NCBI RefSeq assembly: GCF_900187875.1
Contig: NZ_FYEX01000001.1
Coordinates: forward strand, 496,001-560,000
Origin: Polynucleobacter victoriensis
Lineage (GTDB): Bacteria; Pseudomonadota; Gammaproteobacteria; Burkholderiales; Burkholderiaceae
Reading direction: 5' to 3'
DNA length: 64,000 nt
The notes below the pieces were generated by a model. That model did no database searches, was not told where the DNA came from, and was given only the letters and a program-made list of their open reading frames with translations. A program made the translations under genes and the position numbers. Of this stretch, positions 42,340 to 51,821 are shown piece by piece. Each line of letters begins with the position of its first letter. Position 1 is the stretch's first letter.

Positions 42340-42383
42340 CAACACAATCACTCTACCTCACTAGCTCACTCTCACACTCGCGG

Positions 42384-43391
42384 TTAGTTAAAGATAACGG
42401 GCTCAACGGTTAAAGAAACATCAAAAGTTTCTTTAACCTTCTTTTTAATTTGCTCCGCTAATTGCAGCAACTCTCCTCCAGTGCCACTGCCATGATTAAC
42501 AAGCACCAAGGCTTGCTTCTCATAAACACCTACTTGCCCCAACTTATATCCCTTAAAGCCGCACTGATCGATTAACCAGCCAGCAGCTAACTTCCATTCT
42601 TGCCCACTAGGGTAGGCAACTAGTTGAGGGAATTGCTGCTTTAACTGTTGATACAACTCATTGGTGACCACAGGGTTATGAAAGAAACTACCGGCATTAC
42701 CAATCACTTGAGGATCTGGCAACTTACTTCTTCGAATCTCGCACACTCGATGAAAGATGTCGATGGGCTTTAATGAATCCTGATTAGTAAATGCTTTTGC
42801 CAATTCTGTATAACCCAGTTTTGCTTCCCATTGTTTTGGCAAGGCAAAACAAACTGAAATCACCACATAACGATTGGGCTCATCTTTAAAAATACTATGA
42901 CGGTATGAGAACTTGCAATCCTGTTTATTTAAAGTAACAAATTCATGGCGACTTTTATCAAATGCCTGAAGGCTCTCAAATACTTCCTGGAGCTCTACAC
43001 CATAAGCACCAATATTTTGTATGGGAGCTGCTCCTACCGTACCAGGTATTAAAGCTAAGTTCTCTAATCCTGGATATCCCATATCAAGCGACCACTGAAC
43101 GAAGTCATGCCAAGACTCACCTGCCATGGCTTCAACATAAAAGTGTGTAGCAGTTTCTTTTAATAAAGATTTGCCTTTTATTTGCATGAGGGCTGTATAG
43201 CCTGGCAAATCTTTTGCCAAAACCAAGTTGCTACCGCCCCCAAAGACCTGCCAAGGCTGCCTGTCAGACTCTGCTTTAGATATAAATTCCACCACATCTG
43301 ACTTATTCTCTAAATAAGCCAAATACTGAGCGGATACATCAAATCCAAAGGTGTTGTGAGCACGCAAACTAGCGTGTAAATCGATCTTCAT
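42384..43391 (-). CDS. murB: UDP-N-acetylenolpyruvoylglucosamine reductase
   Basis: 335 residues, type I MurB. FAD-binding GGGSNLVLA near 51-59, IPGTVGAAPIQNIGAYGVEL near 116-135, catalytic Ser in GNAGSFFHNPVV and Glu in the closing TVEPVIF. It reduces UDP-GlcNAc-enolpyruvate to UDP-MurNAc with NADPH for peptidoglycan. Convergent neighbour is the AEC gene. Divergent from yajQ. Confidence 0.95.
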   Translation of the reverse strand: MKIDLHASLRAHNTFGFDVSAQYLAYLENKSDVVEFISKAESDRQPWQVFGGGSNLVLAKDLPGYTALMQIKGKSLLKETATHFYVEAMAGESWHDFVQWSLDMGYPGLENLALIPGTVGAAPIQNIGAYGVELQEVFESLQAFDKSRHEFVTLNKQDCKFSYRHSIFKDEPNRYVVISVCFALPKQWEAKLGYTELAKAFTNQDSLKPIDIFHRVCEIRRSKLPDPQVIGNAGSFFHNPVVTNELYQQLKQQFPQLVAYPSGQEWKLAAGWLIDQCGFKGYKLGQVGVYEKQALVLVNHGSGTGGELLQLAEQIKKKVKETFDVSLTVEPVIFN

Positions 43392-43440
43392 GCCACAATC
43401 TTAACTGTGATTAACTTTACTTTTGATTTTTAGGTGAACT

Positions 43441-43926
43441 ATGCCCTCATTTGACGTTGTTTGTGAACCAGACATGATTGAAGTAAAAAATGCTCTTGAG
43501 CAAGCTAATAAAGAGATTTCTACTCGTTTTGACTTCAAGGGATCTGATGCAAGAATTGAACAAAAAGGTGAAGAATTAACCCTATTTGGCGATGATGATT
43601 TCAAACTCAGACAAGTGCGTGATGTACTTTTAGCCAAGCTCGCTAAGCGCAATGTGGATGTGCGTTTTCTAAAAGACGGCAAGCTTGAGAAAATATCTGG
43701 CGACAAACTTAAACAAATTGTTGAAATCCAAAAAGGTATCAGCACAGAACTTGCCAAGAAAATTGTGCGCATCATCAAAGATAGCAAGATCAAAGTACAA
43801 GCAAGTATCCAAGGCGATGCAGTGCGTGTAACAGGTGCTAAGCGCGATGATCTACAAACAACCATGGCCATGCTTCGTAAAGATGTTGAAGAAGCGCCAT
43901 TGGGCTTTAATAACTTTAGGGATTAA
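43441..43926 (+). CDS. yajQ: YajQ-family nucleotide-binding protein
   Basis: 161 residues with two ferredoxin-like halves. It begins MPSFDVVCEPDMIEVKNALEQA and ends PLGFNNFRD, both diagnostic for YajQ. Some members bind cyclic di-GMP and a transcription partner; others were linked to RNA binding. A perfect palindromic terminator follows. Confidence 0.93.
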   Translation: MPSFDVVCEPDMIEVKNALEQANKEISTRFDFKGSDARIEQKGEELTLFGDDDFKLRQVRDVLLAKLAKRNVDVRFLKDGKLEKISGDKLKQIVEIQKGISTELAKKIVRIIKDSKIKVQASIQGDAVRVTGAKRDDLQTTMAMLRKDVEEAPLGFNNFRD

Positions 43927-43940
43927 TCTAATCAATAATA

Positions 43941-43970
43941 AAAAAGAGGAGCCTAGGCTCCTCTTTTTTT
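43941..43970. terminator. Bidirectional terminator after yajQ
   Basis: A perfect 28-base palindrome (43941-43968) with A-run and T-run ends between two convergent genes. Confidence 0.9.
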
Positions 43971-43984
43971 GATGCTTCAGTTGA

Positions 43985-44563
43985 TTACAAGCCAGCGTTT
44001 TGCTGTGCAACCATCATATAGAGCATTGGTACTGACAACATCGTATTAAAACGTGAAGTCAACATTGCTAAACGTGCAGCAGCAGCTTTTTCAGCAGCTT
44101 CCACTTGAACAATGCCTAGAGCTTTTTTCTGATTTGGCCAGATGATGAACCAAACGTTAAATGCCATCACAAGAGCCAACCACATACCAATACCAATTGC
44201 TACAACTGGTTGTTGGAATGTCAAAGCTTGAACTAGGTAGCCGTTAGCAGCAGCCAACAATAAACCTGTTACCACAGTAAATAGCGCAGCGTAGCGGAAC
44301 CAGAACAAAGCCGTTGGGGCAATTACTTTACTAATCGCAGGTTTTTGCTCATCTGGAATCTTTGGCATTGATGGAATCTGTACAAAGTTGAAGTACCAAA
44401 GCAAGCCAATCCACATCACACCTACCAACACGTGCAACCAACGAACCACAAATGCACCCCAAGCATGATCAAAATTCACTGATCCAACACCAAGAACGAT
44501 CAAAATCAATAAAACAAAACCAGCCAAAACTGTGCGTTGTAATGATTGCAATATTGATGCCAT
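43985..44563 (-). CDS. Integral membrane protein, PuuD/CopD-like
   Basis: 192 residues from ATG 44563, with AGGGGAA upstream; a start six codons earlier is less likely. About five membrane helices. WLHVLVGVMWIGLLWYFNFVQIPSMP, then WFRYAALFTVVTGLLL and VWFIIWPNQKKALG match the membrane domain of urate hydroxylase PuuD-like proteins, which lack the cytochrome c domain here. His in HVLVG and Trp-rich helices hint at heme binding. Function uncertain. Confidence 0.7.
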   Translation of the reverse strand: MASILQSLQRTVLAGFVLLILIVLGVGSVNFDHAWGAFVVRWLHVLVGVMWIGLLWYFNFVQIPSMPKIPDEQKPAISKVIAPTALFWFRYAALFTVVTGLLLAAANGYLVQALTFQQPVVAIGIGMWLALVMAFNVWFIIWPNQKKALGIVQVEAAEKAAAARLAMLTSRFNTMLSVPMLYMMVAQQNAGL

Positions 44564-44691
44564 ATAAATTCCCCTTTGCAATATTTATAAAAGATTAAAA
44601 ACCTAATTAGGTCTTTAAGTTATAGCAAGCCAAATTATCCATGATTTATGAATATTTCGTGCAAACCACCCAAACAGATCACAAGCAATAG

Positions 44692-45915
44692 TTATTGGCT
44701 CACTCGAATATTCTTGACTTCAGATACAGTGATATCCGAGCAATCTTCAGCAAGACGTAGTTCATAGCTTTGTTTTTGTTGAATTTGCTGTGCACTCTTA
44801 ATCGCTTGCCCCTCTGCATCCAATAAAACAGCGTAACCACGATCCAATGTGCGCTGAGGGCTTAATAACTCCAAATGATTGCGCCAGGTTTGATGCTGTT
44901 GGCGATGAGTTTGTATATTGACCTGCCAAGCCTGATTCAAACGCACTGTTAATTGCTGCGCTTTTTCTCTCATGCGATCAGGATTTGGCAAGGCATGATT
45001 TAAACGTAATGCCAATTGATCCAAACGCTGCACTTCTTTATCAATTCTTTGAGTCAGCCTAACGCTCATGCGCTGCGCTAAAACATCTAAGTCTTGCAAT
45101 AATGCATCTCTATTAGGGGTTGCCAACTCAGCAGCGCCAGTTGGCGTCGGCGCCCGAAGATCAGCGACAAAATCTGCAATTGTGAAATCCGTTTCATGTC
45201 CAACGCCTGAGACGATGGGTACCGGTGATTTAGCAATCACTCGAGCGAGTTGCTCGTCATTAAAACACCAAAGGTCTTCAATGCTGCCACCGCCTCTTAC
45301 CAATAGGATGACCTCAATATCGCCTTGTTTGGCATCAAGATACGCACGATTTAAAGCTAGGCTCAATGCAGCAGGTGCATCAGCTCCTTGAACTAGGCTT
45401 GGGTAAACAATGATGGGGATGTGAGGGGCGCGGCGCTCCAAAGTACTCAAAACGTCTTTTAGGGCAGCCGCTTGGGCTGAGGTAATGACACCTATGGCTT
45501 TTGGATGTTTTGGTAATGGGCGCTTTTTTGCCTCATCAAAGAGACCTTCTTTATTTAGCTTTTCTTTTAACTTCAAAAACGCTTCATAAAGACCACCTTG
45601 ACCTGCACGCCTCATCAATCCAACGTTTAACTGCAAGTCACCCCTAGGAACATACACACCTAAGTTAGCAGCTACTTCTACTAAATCGCCCTCTTTAGGG
45701 ACAAAACCAACTTGACCATTACGGCCACGGAACATTACACAGCGAATCTGCCCGTCGGCATCTTTTAAAGAAAAGTACCAATGCCCGCTGTCATAAGCCT
45801 TGAAGTTAGAAATCTCCCCTCTAACCCAGACATTACCGATGTGCGTCTCTAAAACACCAGCAATGGTGCGGTTTAGATCCCCAACCCCGATAATCTGCCT
45901 TGATATTTCTGTCAT
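44692..45915 (-). CDS. xseA: Exodeoxyribonuclease VII large subunit
   Basis: 407 residues. N-terminal OB fold with VWVRGEISNFKAYDSGHWYFSLKD, then the catalytic domain with VLLVRGGGSIEDLWCFNDE and VSGVGHETDFTIADFVADLRAPTPTGAAE, and a coiled coil to the end. With several XseB subunits it degrades single-stranded DNA from both ends. No xseB is visible in the window. Confidence 0.95.
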   Translation of the reverse strand: MTEISRQIIGVGDLNRTIAGVLETHIGNVWVRGEISNFKAYDSGHWYFSLKDADGQIRCVMFRGRNGQVGFVPKEGDLVEVAANLGVYVPRGDLQLNVGLMRRAGQGGLYEAFLKLKEKLNKEGLFDEAKKRPLPKHPKAIGVITSAQAAALKDVLSTLERRAPHIPIIVYPSLVQGADAPAALSLALNRAYLDAKQGDIEVILLVRGGGSIEDLWCFNDEQLARVIAKSPVPIVSGVGHETDFTIADFVADLRAPTPTGAAELATPNRDALLQDLDVLAQRMSVRLTQRIDKEVQRLDQLALRLNHALPNPDRMREKAQQLTVRLNQAWQVNIQTHRQQHQTWRNHLELLSPQRTLDRGYAVLLDAEGQAIKSAQQIQQKQSYELRLAEDCSDITVSEVKNIRVSQ

Positions 45916-45959
45916 TTTTTACCGTCAATTTCGTATTTATAAGGGTCTTAGCCTAAAAA

Positions 45960-46146
45960 CTATCCACAAGCCTAATTTAGTCCTAGACAAAAACACATAA
46001 AAGCTGCTCAGATCCAGTAACTATGGTGCAACATATTGATTTATATAAACTTAATTAAAATCAGTATTTTTAAAAAATCATACCTCTACGAAGAATCAAT
46101 GGCTTAGAAAGCAACTTAAAGAAAGTTTTTCACAGAGTTATCCACA
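45960..46146. promoter_or_regulatory. Intergenic region with two DnaA-box-like sequences
   Basis: TTATCCACA at 46138-46146 is a consensus DnaA box, and CTATCCACA at 45960-45968 is one base off, same orientation. The 296-base gap between xseA and exbB is AT-rich and must also hold both promoters. Confidence 0.4.
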
Positions 46147-46211
46147 ACCTTGATGTCTGTTTTTAATCATTGAATTCTGAGCACATAGAACCTTCGTTTA
46201 AAGTATAGGGT

Positions 46212-46829
46212 ATGTATAGCATCCTAATCGCCGCCGGTTGGCCTGTATGGCCTCTTTTATTGACCTCAATTGTGGCTTTAGCCATTCTGATTGAACGAAT
46301 TTGGTTCCTACAAGCAAAACGCATAGCACCCCCACATTTAGTTGATGGCGCTATTCAGTTAGCAGATTCGGGAGCATTAAAAAATTCACAAAGCGCTCAA
46401 CAAGCTACAGATACCCTAGCCAGTGCTGCGCCACTGGGCACAATTTTGTCAGCAGCTTTACTTGCAAAAGCACAGTCATCAGACGAAGAAAAGATTGTTG
46501 AGGCTATGCAAGAAGCAGCGGCTGAAGTAACTATTTTGCTAGAGCGCTACATGGGTGCACTAGCAACCATTGCAACAATCGCGCCATTACTAGGTTTATT
46601 TGGCACAGTGGTTGGCATGATTGAAATTTTCGGTAGCCAACAAGGCACTGGTGCTAATCCACAACAACTAGCGCATGGCATCTCAATTGCTTTGTACAAC
46701 ACTGCTTTTGGTTTACTAATTGCCATACCTGCCTACGCAGGATGGCGCGGCTTGAAAGCCATGATTGAAAAGCGTCAACGCGAATGCGAAGCGGCAGCAA
46801 AAAAATTACTGCGTCATTTAATGAAGTGA
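46212..46829 (+). CDS. exbB: ExbB/TolQ-family proton channel subunit
   Basis: 205 residues with three membrane helices: near 8-28, 112-135 and 155-178. The core AALATIATIAPLLGLFGTVVGMIEIF and GISIALYNTAFGLLIAIPAYAG are the MotA/TolQ/ExbB signature. It is a second copy distinct from tolQ at 55 kb. With ExbD ten bases downstream it energises outer-membrane uptake. The genes sit ahead of lpxK, a common betaproteobacterial arrangement. Confidence 0.9.
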   Translation: MYSILIAAGWPVWPLLLTSIVALAILIERIWFLQAKRIAPPHLVDGAIQLADSGALKNSQSAQQATDTLASAAPLGTILSAALLAKAQSSDEEKIVEAMQEAAAEVTILLERYMGALATIATIAPLLGLFGTVVGMIEIFGSQQGTGANPQQLAHGISIALYNTAFGLLIAIPAYAGWRGLKAMIEKRQRECEAAAKKLLRHLMK

Positions 46830-46839
46830 TTCAACTTAA

Positions 46840-47295
46840 ATGCTATTTAACAGTGTTCGCAAAAAGAGTTTTTTTCATGGTGTATCTACCACCAGCGACC
46901 AAACTGCGCCTGAAATTAATTTGATTCCATTTATTGATGTGTTGTTGGTGATTTTGATTTTTTTAATGATCTCTACAACGTTCACGCGCTACCAAGAACT
47001 GTCCATTACCTTACCAAGCGCAGAGGGTGCTGCTGCAAAAGGAAAGCCCAGAGATATTGCAGTGGCAATTTCTTCTGATGGCCGTGTTGCAATTGATGGC
47101 AAACGTATTGCACTAGATCAACTAACTAATGTTCTAACAGCATCTGCCAAAAATACTGGTGGTGATAATGGTCCCAATGTGATCATCGCTGCTGATGGGA
47201 AAGCACCACATCAATCAGTGATGCTAGTGATGGAAGCAGCAAGAAACGCCAACTTACCTAATGTTGTTTTTGCCACCCAATCTAAAAGCAAATAA
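46840..47295 (+). CDS. exbD: ExbD/TolR-family protein
   Basis: 151 residues, one N-terminal membrane helix (about 33-51) with the conserved Asp in INLIPFIDVLLVILIFLM, then a periplasmic domain ending with VIIAADGKAPHQSVMLVMEAARNANLPNVVFAT. The Asp carries protons in the ExbBD motor. A polar extension of about 25 residues precedes the helix. Confidence 0.9.
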   Translation: MLFNSVRKKSFFHGVSTTSDQTAPEINLIPFIDVLLVILIFLMISTTFTRYQELSITLPSAEGAAAKGKPRDIAVAISSDGRVAIDGKRIALDQLTNVLTASAKNTGGDNGPNVIIAADGKAPHQSVMLVMEAARNANLPNVVFATQSKSK

Positions 47296-47303
47296 TTAAG
47301 CTC

Positions 47304-48383
47304 ATGAGCGCCAATCAAAGTCTGACACAAGCACCCCAGTACTGGGAGAAGAAAGGTCTCAAAGCTTTAGCGATATGGCCGCTCTCAAAAGTATTCGGGA
47401 TAGCGAGCTCAATCAGAAGGTTTTTATACGATTTAGGCATCATTAAAAGCAGCGCGTTACCTGTACCCGTTGTGATTGTTGGCAATATTCGCGTGGGTGG
47501 TACAGGCAAAACACCAACCGTGCTAGCGCTTGCAAAAACACTTCATGCCAAAGGCTTTCGTCCAGGAATTATTTCTAGGGGTTACAAAGGCTCTAATCAA
47601 GAAGCCACAGAAGTCACCACCTCATCATTACCCAGTATTGTTGGTGATGAACCGTGTTACATGGCCAGACAACTTCAACACTTGAATATACCTATTTTTG
47701 TTCACCCAAACAGAGTCAGTGCAGGACAACAACTACTCCAACAATATCCGCATGTAAATGTGATCATCAGTGATGATGGCTTGCAACATTACAAGCTAAG
47801 ACGTTGGCCTGCCCGCGAGGGTGGCCACGATATTGAATTAGTTATTCGTGATGCAAGAGGCGAAGGCAATCAATTTTTATTGCCAGCGGGCCCACTTAGA
47901 GAAAGTGCAAGTCGCCCACGCGACTTCACTTTCAATCTAGGGCTCACAGAATCTACTGGCCCTTACTTTCAGGATGCGCCTAGTTTTGATTTAGAGATTA
48001 AGATTGGCAATATCTACCAACTCAAAGAACCATCTCGTCAAATTTCATTAACTGCTATTAGTGATTTATTTGATAGTGGAGCGCCAAGCAAACAACAATT
48101 ACTAGCTGCTGCAGGTCTTGGTAACCCAAAAAAGTTTTTTCAGTTACTCAAAGATGCTGGCCTTGAGTTTAATGAACTACCCCTACCCGACCACTTCGAC
48201 TTTTTAAGTAATCCTTTTGGAGATAGAACCGAAAAAGTGATACTCATCACGGAGAAGGATGCCGTAAAATGCATGCAACTCAACGATTACAAGGATGATG
48301 AGCGTATTTGGGTGTTACCTGTGACAGTTGACCTACCAAATGATTTTGTCGATCAAATGGTAGATATTCTGAAACGCCCTTAA
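47304..48383 (+). CDS. lpxK: Tetraacyldisaccharide 4'-kinase
   Basis: 359 residues. Walker A-like VGNIRVGGTGKTPTV near 57-71, RGYKG, GDEPCYMARQ, SDDGLQHYKL and late LITEKDAVKC are the LpxK landmarks. It phosphorylates the lipid A disaccharide at the 4' position on the inner-membrane surface, using an N-terminal amphipathic anchor. Follows exbD by eight bases. Confidence 0.95.
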   Translation: MSANQSLTQAPQYWEKKGLKALAIWPLSKVFGIASSIRRFLYDLGIIKSSALPVPVVIVGNIRVGGTGKTPTVLALAKTLHAKGFRPGIISRGYKGSNQEATEVTTSSLPSIVGDEPCYMARQLQHLNIPIFVHPNRVSAGQQLLQQYPHVNVIISDDGLQHYKLRRWPAREGGHDIELVIRDARGEGNQFLLPAGPLRESASRPRDFTFNLGLTESTGPYFQDAPSFDLEIKIGNIYQLKEPSRQISLTAISDLFDSGAPSKQQLLAAAGLGNPKKFFQLLKDAGLEFNELPLPDHFDFLSNPFGDRTEKVILITEKDAVKCMQLNDYKDDERIWVLPVTVDLPNDFVDQMVDILKRP

Positions 48384-48401
48384 TCAATACATCAAACAAT
48401 C

Positions 48402-48572
48402 ATGGATAAACGTTTACTAGATATTTTGGTTTGCCCTATTTGCAAATCGCCATTGCATCATGATGTTGAAAATAATGAATTGGTCTGCAAAGCTGATCAA
48501 TTGGCTTTTCCGATTCGTGATGGTATTCCAGTGATGTTGGTTGCAGAAGCGCGCAACCTGGGCGAGAAATAA
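48402..48572 (+). CDS. ycaR: Trm112-family small zinc-finger-like protein (YcaR)
   Basis: 56 residues: MDKRLLDILVCPICKSPL, then LVCKADQLAFPIRDGIPVML. The first CxxC is intact, and a single Cys remains of the second pair. Between lpxK and kdsB, as in E. coli and relatives. Trm112 proteins stabilise partner methyltransferases in other organisms; the bacterial role is not settled. Confidence 0.9.
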   Translation: MDKRLLDILVCPICKSPLHHDVENNELVCKADQLAFPIRDGIPVMLVAEARNLGEK

Positions 48573-48601
48573 GACATCCGTCTATTTGAGACAACTATTT
48601 A

Positions 48602-49357
48602 ATGACATCAAAAATACCATTCATCGCAGTGATTCCAGCACGTCTGGCATCTACGCGTTTACCGAATAAACCTTTAGCCGATATTGGTGGTAAACCGATG
48701 GTGGTCCGAGTTGCAGAGCGCGCTTTGCAATCTGGTGCAACTCGCGTAGTGGTAGCAGTGGATGACCAAAGTATTTTTGATGCTTGCAAAGCACATGGTC
48801 TCGATGTGATGTTAACAAGCAAGAATCATCCGACGGGCACTGACCGTCTTAGCGAAGTGGCAAGCAAACTAAATCTTGGCGATGATGAAATCGTGGTGAA
48901 CGTCCAAGGTGATGAACCATTAATACCACCCGAATTAATTACCCAAGTTGCGCAAACATTGGCAGAACACCCTAATGCTCAGATTGCTACAGCAGCACTA
49001 AAAATTCATGATGCGGCAGAGGTAAATAATCCTAATGCCGTCAAAGTAGCAATGGATAAGAACTGCAGAGCATTGTATTTTTCAAGAGCGCCTATTCCGT
49101 TTACAAGGGACGCTGATAAATTCCAAGCGCAGTGCTATCGCCACATTGGCATGTATGCCTATAAAGCGAGTTTTTTAAAAGAATTTTCTGGGCTAGCACC
49201 GGCACCCATCGAAGAAGCTGAATCATTAGAGCAGCTAAGAGCCATGTGGTACGGCTATACGATTCAGGTACTGCTAACAGACTCAGCCCCACCCCCAGGT
49301 GTTGATACAGCAGAAGACCTCGAGCGCGTGCGCCAAGTTTTTGCACAAAAAGCCTAA
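48602..49357 (+). CDS. kdsB: 3-deoxy-manno-octulosonate cytidylyltransferase
   Basis: 251 residues. VIPARLASTRLPNKPLADIGGKPMVVRVAERA near 9-40 is the CMP-sugar synthetase signature, followed by GTDRLSEVA, VNVQGDEPLIPPE and GVDTAEDLERV. It activates Kdo as CMP-Kdo for LPS inner core synthesis, so it belongs functionally with lpxK, msbA and the glycosyltransferases. Confidence 0.96.
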   Translation: MTSKIPFIAVIPARLASTRLPNKPLADIGGKPMVVRVAERALQSGATRVVVAVDDQSIFDACKAHGLDVMLTSKNHPTGTDRLSEVASKLNLGDDEIVVNVQGDEPLIPPELITQVAQTLAEHPNAQIATAALKIHDAAEVNNPNAVKVAMDKNCRALYFSRAPIPFTRDADKFQAQCYRHIGMYAYKASFLKEFSGLAPAPIEEAESLEQLRAMWYGYTIQVLLTDSAPPPGVDTAEDLERVRQVFAQKA

Positions 49358-49545
49358 ATCAGCAAAAAAATGCCAAAAATTACCCTAATTTAGGGAAATC
49401 CTGAGGCTCAAAAATTGGCTTTCAGGCTAAATAATGGGAAAATTACTAAATAAAGGCATGAGTCAGTTTGTTGTCAAAAAAACAACCTACTCTTGTCTTT
49501 TTTCAATTCAACCAATACCTACAAACAAGAAAAAGGGAGTTAACC

Positions 49546-50211
49546 ATGCGATTGATCCTATTAGGCGCACCAGGTGCCGGTAAAGGAACGCAGGCTAAAT
49601 TTATATGTGAGAAATTTGGTATTCCACAAATTTCTACAGGCGATATGTTGCGCGCTGCTGTTAAAGCAGGCACACCATTAGGTATTGAAGCTAAAAAAGT
49701 GATGGATGCAGGCGGCTTGGTTTCTGATGAAATCATCATCGGTTTGGTTAAAGACCGTTTAACTCAAGCTGATTGCGCCAAAGGTTATTTGTTCGACGGT
49801 TTCCCACGCACAATTCCTCAAGCTCAAGCGATGAAAGATGCGGGCGTACCGATTGATTACGTTCTAGAAATCGATGTGCCATTTAGCGCAATTATTGATC
49901 GTATGAGTGGTCGCCGCGTGCACGTTGCATCTGGCCGCACTTATCACGTGACGTTTAACCCACCGAAAGTGGCGGGTAAAGACGATGAAACAGGTGAAGA
50001 CTTGATTCAACGTGAAGACGATAAAGAAGAAACTGTGAAGAAACGTTTAGACGTTTATGACGCTCAAACACGTCCATTGGTTGAGTACTACTCAAGCTGG
50101 TCTAAGAATGGTGATCCAGCTGCCAAGGTACCAGCACCTGCATACCGCAAGGTAGAGGGCACTGGCTCTGTTGAGGCTATTACAACCAGCGTATTTGCTG
50201 CTCTTAAGTAA
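49546..50211 (+). CDS. adk: Adenylate kinase
   Basis: 221 residues from ATG 49546, with AAAGGGAG upstream; the frame reaches to 49468 but the extension has no support. P-loop GAPGAGKGTQA at 8-18, DGFPRT, a long-form LID (RRVHVASGRTYHVTFNPP) and the closing RKVEGTG. It interconverts ATP, ADP and AMP. The 188-base gap before it holds a short dyad CCCTAA-TTAGGG near 49384-49396 and the presumed promoter. Confidence 0.96.
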   Translation: MRLILLGAPGAGKGTQAKFICEKFGIPQISTGDMLRAAVKAGTPLGIEAKKVMDAGGLVSDEIIIGLVKDRLTQADCAKGYLFDGFPRTIPQAQAMKDAGVPIDYVLEIDVPFSAIIDRMSGRRVHVASGRTYHVTFNPPKVAGKDDETGEDLIQREDDKEETVKKRLDVYDAQTRPLVEYYSSWSKNGDPAAKVPAPAYRKVEGTGSVEAITTSVFAALK

Positions 50212-50282
50212 TTCAGTTTGTTTGCTTGATTAACTAGCTTTATTGAGATGATTTAATAAGCTGATTCATTAAGTTAACAAAT

Positions 50283-50318
50283 AAAAAACCCGGTTAAATT
50301 GAACTAACCGGGTTTTTT
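50283..50318. terminator. Bidirectional terminator between adk and queC
   Basis: Arms 50283-50296 and 50305-50318 form a perfect 14-base stem with A and T runs. The queC stop codon lies inside its right arm. Confidence 0.9.
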
Positions 50319-51048
50319 ATTTGGCGTAGTGTGTTGGATCGGAGATCCCAGCAGATTTGAAACCTTCTCTTCGCAAGCGACATGACTCACATTGCCCACA
50401 AGCCAAGCCTTCTGAATTAGCCTGGTAGCAAGAAACTGTTTGTGAGAAATCAACGCCTAGCTCGATACCAGTTTTGATGATTTCTGCTTTACTCATTTTG
50501 ATGATTGGCGCATGAACTCTGAATCGAGTTGACTCTTCATGTGATTCAACCCCAACCTTGGTGGCCAAATTAGCAGTCGCTTCAAAAGATTTAACGTAAT
50601 CAGGTCGACAATCTGGATATCCGGAGTAATCGACGGCATTAGCACCAAAGAAAATATCCAAGCCCCCTAATGCTTCAGCCCAGCCTAACGCTACTGACAA
50701 CATGATGGTGTTGCGTGCTGGCACATAGGTGATCGGAATTTCATCTTGCGGCCCAGGACTGGTTGGCACTGCATACGCATCATCCGTTAATGCAGAACCA
50801 CCCACAAAACGCCTTAAATCCAAATCAATGATCTCGTGTCTAACAGCACCAATTGAGCGCGCTACGCGCACGGCAGCATCCAACTCTGAGGAGTGGCGTT
50901 GGCCATATCTAAAGGAGAGTGCATATGGTGCATAGCCTAGCTTTTTTGCTATAGCCAATACAGTTGCCGAATCCAAACCACCCGATAACAGCACTACTGC
51001 TGGTGCGTTTGGCTGTCTGGCATGCATCGACTGAAAATCAACAGACAT
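50317..51048 (-). CDS. queC: 7-cyano-7-deazaguanine synthase
   Basis: 243 residues. ATP-pyrophosphatase loop LLSGGLDSATVLAIA near 20-34 and the C-terminal zinc site CYQANSEGLACGQCESCRLRREGF. It turns carboxy-deazaguanine into preQ0 for queuosine. Downstream of cpoB by six bases, so probably co-transcribed with the Tol-Pal genes. Functionally joined with queG and gluQ in this window. Confidence 0.96.
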   Translation of the reverse strand: MSVDFQSMHARQPNAPAVVLLSGGLDSATVLAIAKKLGYAPYALSFRYGQRHSSELDAAVRVARSIGAVRHEIIDLDLRRFVGGSALTDDAYAVPTSPGPQDEIPITYVPARNTIMLSVALGWAEALGGLDIFFGANAVDYSGYPDCRPDYVKSFEATANLATKVGVESHEESTRFRVHAPIIKMSKAEIIKTGIELGVDFSQTVSCYQANSEGLACGQCESCRLRREGFKSAGISDPTHYAK

Positions 51049-51054
51049 AAAATA

Positions 51055-51798
51055 TTATTTAAGACGTTTTAATGCTTGCTTAGCCAAACCAGCTGCTTCA
51101 CTATCTGGATGTTTAGCAATCAAGTTTTCCAAAGTTTTTTTACCTGCAGGTTTTGCGCCTGACTCAATTTGACTATTAGCAAGAGTTAGCAATGCATCCG
51201 GCACACGAGCATGCAATGGGTAGCGCTTAACCATGGACTGTAATGTGGCAATGGCTGTCTTATAGTCTTTTTGAGCGTACTCAGAGTTTCCTAACCAAAA
51301 TTGTGCCAAGGGCCAATAAGGACTGTCTGGGTATTTTTTAACAAAGCTCTGAAAGCCGTTATCTGCTTTTTTAAGATTGCCATCTTGGAAAGCTTTTAAA
51401 GCAGCCTCATAAGCCTGTTGCTCACCAGGTTGAACTTTGCCCTGTACACCCTCAATCTCCATCACTTGAGGTTCAAAACTTTTCATGCGCCCATTTAAAT
51501 CTTGGTAAAAAGTTTTTTGCTGGGCTGTTAACTCTTGTACTTGCTTTTCAAGTAACTCTGTTTGACCACGCAATTTAGCGTTTTCTTGAGTTAACTCATC
51601 TAGCTGACTTTGCATCTCAATCTGAGATTTTTGTGCAGCACTAACTTGTGCCCGCAAATCCAAAATGGCTTTGCGCGCTTCGTTATCTTCTAGCAACGCC
51701 AGCGCTGGTTGACTAAAGCCGCTCAATGCAACAAAAACAACAGCGGCCAAAGCCGCTGTTGAAGTGTGCAGAAAATTAAAACGTTGTGACTGCTGCAT
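51055..51798 (-). CDS. cpoB: Cell division coordinator CpoB (YbgF)
   Basis: 247 residues from ATG 51798; a TTG start at 51819 has no ribosome site. Signal peptide ends near PALA (about 34). An N-terminal coiled coil (about 45-105) is the trimerisation domain, followed by three TPR repeats starting AYEAALKAFQDGNLKKAD. CpoB couples Tol energy to PBP1b during division. Last Tol-Pal gene before queC. Confidence 0.92.
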   Translation of the reverse strand: MQQSQRFNFLHTSTAALAAVVFVALSGFSQPALALLEDNEARKAILDLRAQVSAAQKSQIEMQSQLDELTQENAKLRGQTELLEKQVQELTAQQKTFYQDLNGRMKSFEPQVMEIEGVQGKVQPGEQQAYEAALKAFQDGNLKKADNGFQSFVKKYPDSPYWPLAQFWLGNSEYAQKDYKTAIATLQSMVKRYPLHARVPDALLTLANSQIESGAKPAGKKTLENLIAKHPDSEAAGLAKQALKRLK

Positions 51799-51821
51799 AC
51801 GGTTTATTTTCTCTTTCAAAA

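Noticed and set aside
43401..43871. 156-codon frame opposite yajQ
   Set aside because: Ser/Leu-rich antisense frame; yajQ on the other strand is clear.
45960..46146. A replication origin at the DnaA boxes
   Set aside because: Only two boxes, no unwinding repeats and no dnaA, dnaN or gidA nearby.
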